From assembly GCF_000011645.1 (NCBI RefSeq), contig NC_006270.3, positions 2,787,501 to 2,851,500 on the forward strand: a stretch of DNA of 64,000 bases, read 5' to 3'. Under the pieces are notes generated by a model, which worked only from the letters and a program-made list of their open reading frames with translations, searched no databases and had not been told where the DNA came from. How positions within the stretch are numbered: position 1 is the stretch's first letter; each line of letters starts with the position of its first letter. This document shows, one piece after another, positions 61,198 to 64,000 of this stretch. This DNA is from Bacillus licheniformis DSM 13 = ATCC 14580. Its GTDB lineage: Bacteria; Bacillota; Bacilli; Bacillales; Bacillaceae. The translations under genes were made by a program, and so were the position numbers.

Positions 61198-61716
61198 TTA
61201 TACAATAGATATTGTTTTAATAGAGGCCGGCTTTTGCTGAGTTCCCCTCGCAAAGGCCGTGGTGCCTGTTCTGGCTACCTCTTTAATCCCGTATGGTTTC
61301 AATAGTTCGATCAGGGCTTCGATCTTGCTCGATTCCCCTGTCACTTGAATCACGACGCTGTCTTTTGCGACATCGACGACAGACGCCCGAAACGGTTCGA
61401 TGACGCCGTTTATTTCCGTCCTGCTCGACGGAGGGGAAACCACCCTGATTAACGCCAGCTCTCTTTGGACGATCGATTGATTCGTAATGTCCGTGACTTT
61501 CAGTACATCAATCTGCTTGTTTAATTGTTTTGTCAGCTGTTCCGTTTCTTTTTCATCTGCCACATGAACAACAAACGTGATTCTGGAAATTCCCGCGGTT
61601 TCGGTGTGGCCGACCGTAATGCTTTCAATGTTGTAATGCCGTTTTGTAAACAACCCTGTGATTCTGTTTAAGACGCCGCTTTGGTTCAAAACCGTCAGCG
61701 TGATGATTCTTTTCAA
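61198..61716 (-). CDS. ilvH: Acetolactate synthase small (regulatory) subunit
   Basis: 172 residues, an ACT-domain subunit (about 4-75: ITLTVLNQSGVLNRITGLFTKR, NIESITVGHTE) with a C-terminal ACT-like domain. It activates IlvB and gives valine feedback inhibition. It overlaps the end of ilvB by 4 nt, the typical tight coupling of the two subunits. Confidence 0.97.
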   Translation of the reverse strand: MKRIITLTVLNQSGVLNRITGLFTKRHYNIESITVGHTETAGISRITFVVHVADEKETEQLTKQLNKQIDVLKVTDITNQSIVQRELALIRVVSPPSSRTEINGVIEPFRASVVDVAKDSVVIQVTGESSKIEALIELLKPYGIKEVARTGTTAFARGTQQKPASIKTISIV

Positions 61717-63437
61717 GGTTTCACCCCCACCATTTCGTGCAGCCCTTTTCCAGGCGCAACCATTGGAAATACTTTTTCAGCTTGTGCAACTTGAACATCA
61801 ATGACCATCGGTTCATTCGACGTTAGCGCCGCTTCCAGCTTTTCTTCCGCTTCTTCTTCGGATGTGATTCGGACGCCTTTGATGCCGTAAGCTTCAGACA
61901 GCTTGATGAAATCAGGCTGTGATGTGAACTTGGAGTGCGAATAGCGCTCATCGTAAAAGATTTCCTGCCATTGCCGGACCATTCCGAGGCAGCGGTTGTT
62001 TAAGACCACGACCTTGATCGGAAGGTTCAGATCGTGAATAACAGACAGCTCCTGCAGCGTCATCTGGAATCCTCCGTCGCCGAGTATCGATACAACCGTC
62101 GCATCCTTATCCGCAAGCTGTGCTCCGATTGCCGCCGGAAGTCCGAAGCCCATTGTGCCGAGCCCGCCGGAAGTGACCCATCTGTCGGCTTTTTGGAACT
62201 GATAAAATTGCGCGGCCCACATTTGGTGCTGTCCGACGTCTGTTGTTACAATAGCTTCGCCCTTTGTATAGCGGTGGATATATTCGATCAGCTTCTGCGG
62301 TTTGAATCCTTCTGTTTCATTTTCTTCATACCAGAGCGGATATTCGGTTTTCCATGCCGCAAGCTGCTTTTTCCACTCATCAGAAGCGCTCGGCTTGCCG
62401 TTTTGCTTGATCAGCTCCGTCAGTACAAGCTTGCTGTCGCCGACAACCGGAATGTGCGTATGAACGTTTTTGCCGATTTCAGCCGGATCGATGTCAATGT
62501 GAGCGACTTTCGCATATTTTGCAAAATGCTTCAAGTTCCCTGTGACCCGGTCATCAAACCTGGCACCGATGCTGATTAACAGATCGCTTTCATACAGAGC
62601 CATGTTGGCCGCATACGTTCCGTGCATTCCGGCCATCCCGAGGAAAAGCGGATGATCGGCCGGAAATCCTCCCAAGCCTAACAGCGTATGTGCCACCGGA
62701 ATCTGCTGCTGTTCGACATAATTTTTTAATTCTTCTGACGCTTTCCCGTGCAAGACGCCCGCACCCGCTAAAATAACCGGCTTTTTCGCTGCACTGACCG
62801 CTTCCACAAGCTTTCTGATCTGCAGATAATTCGGTTCCTTCGTCGGCTGATAGCCCGGAAGGTGAATGTCGTGGTCATAGCGGAATTCTCCTTCTACAAC
62901 GGCGATGTCTTTAGGAATATCGATTAAAACGGGGCCCGGTCTTCCTGTTGTTGCGATATGGAATGCTTCTTTAATAATTCTCGGCAAATCTTCGGCATTG
63001 CGTACCTGGTAGCTGTGCTTTGTAATCGGCATCGTAATTCCGATGACGTCCGCTTCTTGGAATGCGTCAGATCCGATAACCGATGTCGCAACCTGACCGG
63101 TGAATACGACGAGAGGCAATGAATCGATCATCGCGTCGGCCAGACCCGTTACAAGGTTGGTCGCTCCCGGTCCGGATGTAGCGATGACGACACCCGGTTT
63201 CCCGGAAATCCTTGCATATCCTTCGGCTGCGTGGATGGCGCCTTGTTCATGGCGCGTCAGCACATGAAACATTCCCGATCCGTAGAGTTTGTCATAAATC
63301 GGCAGGACCGCACCGCCCGGATACCCGTAGATCACTTCAACATTTTCCTGTTTTAAAGCCTCGATCAGCATTGACGCCCCTGCCATTGTTTGTGTACATT
63401 GGGCATTTTCAGCATCCAACTGTACATTCGTCCCCAT
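61713..63437 (-). CDS. ilvB: Acetolactate synthase large (catalytic) subunit
   Basis: 574 residues, a TPP enzyme making acetolactate and acetohydroxybutyrate. The N-terminal YGYPGGAVLPIYD with the catalytic glutamate in HEQGAIHAAEGYAR, the FAD-binding middle region (LISIGARFDDRVTGN), and the TPP-binding GDGGFQMTLQEL followed by LNNRCLGMVRQWQ are intact. ATG start with AAGGAGG upstream. First gene of ilvBHC-leuABCD, under leucine T-box control. Confidence 0.98.
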   Translation of the reverse strand: MGTNVQLDAENAQCTQTMAGASMLIEALKQENVEVIYGYPGGAVLPIYDKLYGSGMFHVLTRHEQGAIHAAEGYARISGKPGVVIATSGPGATNLVTGLADAMIDSLPLVVFTGQVATSVIGSDAFQEADVIGITMPITKHSYQVRNAEDLPRIIKEAFHIATTGRPGPVLIDIPKDIAVVEGEFRYDHDIHLPGYQPTKEPNYLQIRKLVEAVSAAKKPVILAGAGVLHGKASEELKNYVEQQQIPVAHTLLGLGGFPADHPLFLGMAGMHGTYAANMALYESDLLISIGARFDDRVTGNLKHFAKYAKVAHIDIDPAEIGKNVHTHIPVVGDSKLVLTELIKQNGKPSASDEWKKQLAAWKTEYPLWYEENETEGFKPQKLIEYIHRYTKGEAIVTTDVGQHQMWAAQFYQFQKADRWVTSGGLGTMGFGLPAAIGAQLADKDATVVSILGDGGFQMTLQELSVIHDLNLPIKVVVLNNRCLGMVRQWQEIFYDERYSHSKFTSQPDFIKLSEAYGIKGVRITSEEEAEEKLEAALTSNEPMVIDVQVAQAEKVFPMVAPGKGLHEMVGVKP

Positions 63438-63544
63438 TTTTCTTCCTCCTTATCAAGTGATCATCATCACTGTTCATTCACAATTGTTTTTCAAAAAATA
63501 ATCAATATATATGTGCCGCAAAGCATGTATCCAATCTGCTTTTG

Positions 63545-63855
63545 CAGCTAAAAAAAGCCTTCCCGCCCACTGTTGACGCTGCACACCTTGCAGGCCAAAG
63601 GGGCGAAAAGGCTTTTCTTTCCGCGGTACCACCCTTGTTCGCGGCTTTTGAAAGCCGCCTTATGGATAATCGCTTATCCGGTTTAATAACGAGTGAACCT
63701 TCGTAATGTTCACCCGGCCAGCCCTACTAAACATGGAAATCGTTCAGACTGACACTCAGAGGGGAGTTCACAAGCGGAGGCCGTCACCGGTTCCCAGCAA
63801 TCCCGGCTCTCTGCAGGCGGCGTTTCCGCTGCTACTTATCCTCTTCAACGTTTAT
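63545..63855 (-). promoter_or_regulatory. Leucine T-box riboswitch of the ilv-leu operon
   Basis: Leader RNA on the minus strand. The T-box core AAGGGTGGTACCGCGG is at 63621-63636. The terminator arms are at 63601-63615 and 63554-63568 with a T-run at 63550-63557. The Stem I region holds the specifier-like GAACTCC with a CUC leucine triplet (63764-63766), as in the B. subtilis ilv-leu leader. Uncharged tRNA-Leu should promote readthrough into ilvB. The leader starts within about 15 nt of the end of the upstream gene. Confidence 0.94.
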
Positions 63856-63861
63856 CTTTAT

Positions 63862-64000
63862 TCAGCTGACACTTAAGCTTTGATCTTTGAGGCTGACTTT
63901 TAACCCTTCACGGACGACGCGCTCGCGGAACTTTTCAAGCATCCGGTTTGTGTGGACTCCCGGTTTGCCGTCCCCGATCTTGCGGCCGTCAACTTTTACG
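63862..64000 (-). CDS. ilvE: Branched-chain amino acid aminotransferase, C-terminal fragment
   Basis: Only the last 46 residues lie in the window; the gene continues past the right edge. The end VKVDGRKIGDGKPGVHTNRM carries the DG-x-x-IG-x-GKPG segment typical of class IV PLP aminotransferases (branched-chain type), which binds near the cofactor phosphate. Branched-chain type fits a location in front of ilvBHC-leuABCD, as in the B. cereus group. A D-amino acid aminotransferase is the main alternative, since the same end motif occurs there. Confidence 0.72.
   Translation of the reverse strand, partial: VKVDGRKIGDGKPGVHTNRMLEKFRERVVREGLKVSLKDQSLSVS

Noticed and set aside
1..64000. tRNA, rRNA, insertion sequence or prophage genes
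   Set aside because: None were recognised. The gene order is continuous with the B. subtilis-type backbone, and no transposase or integrase frame is present.

Overview
The window is a stretch of conserved Bacillus chromosome. Gene order, protein lengths and sequence agree closely with the B. subtilis ilv-leu / clpX-lon / hem / valS / mre-min / spo0B-obg / nad / ruv / tgt segment. The sporulation genes (bofC, coxA, safA, spo0B, spoIVFA/B, spoIIB, spoVID, lonB) and competence gene comC mark an endospore-former of the B. subtilis group. Differences from B. subtilis in local gene content (bofC-yrbC interval, an ArsR/SRPBCC pair next to minD, an ilvE-like gene upstream of ilvB) suggest a B. licheniformis-like relative; that placement is inference. 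Nearly all genes lie on the minus strand, so the operons read from the right end to the left.

Right to left: (1) 63.9-55.4 kb, the end of a branched-chain aminotransferase gene, a leucine-type T-box leader, then ilvB-ilvH-ilvC-leuA-leuB-leuC-leuD. (2) 55.3-46.2 kb, protein quality control and ribosome assembly: ysoA, tig, clpX, lonB (with a forespore sigma-F promoter), lonA, ysxC, with ysxD opposite. (3) 45.6-39.2 kb, the hemAXCDBL operon, headed by PerR-box-like sites. (4) 39.1-29.1 kb, spoVID-ysxE, yszA (opposite), T-box-controlled valS with folC, comC, spoIIB, maf, radC. (5) 28.3-21.7 kb, cell shape and division (mreBCD, minCD), an inserted ArsR/SRPBCC pair, and the spoIVFA-spoIVFB sigma-K checkpoint genes. 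(6) 21.7-17.1 kb, an L21-leader-controlled rplU-prp-rpmA group, spo0B-obg, pheB-pheA. (7) 17.0-11.7 kb, NAD synthesis: nifS-niaR divergent from nadB-nadC-nadA around a shared operator. (8) 11.6-8.9 kb, spore coat and cortex genes safA and coxA, then yrbC. (9) 8.8-5.1 kb, a variable interval with small or poorly known genes (108-aa orphan, zinc-ribbon miniprotein, poly-gamma-glutamate hydrolase, DinB protein, H-type spore protein, 40-aa protein, RIO-like kinase). (10) 5.1 kb to the left edge, bofC, ruvA-ruvB, yrzS, queA, tgt, yajC.

The mother-cell and forespore functions interlock: SpoIVFA and BofC both restrain the SpoIVFB protease that activates sigma-K, SafA and SpoVID are partner LysM coat proteins, and Spo0B feeds the phosphorelay that starts the programme. 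NifS supplies sulfur for the NadA iron-sulfur cluster, and Prp trims the L27 protein made by the adjacent rpmA. No rRNA, tRNA, insertion sequence, prophage or CRISPR array was seen. I found no clearly new multi-gene system; the least explained parts are the 5.1-8.8 kb interval and the SRPBCC/ArsR module.
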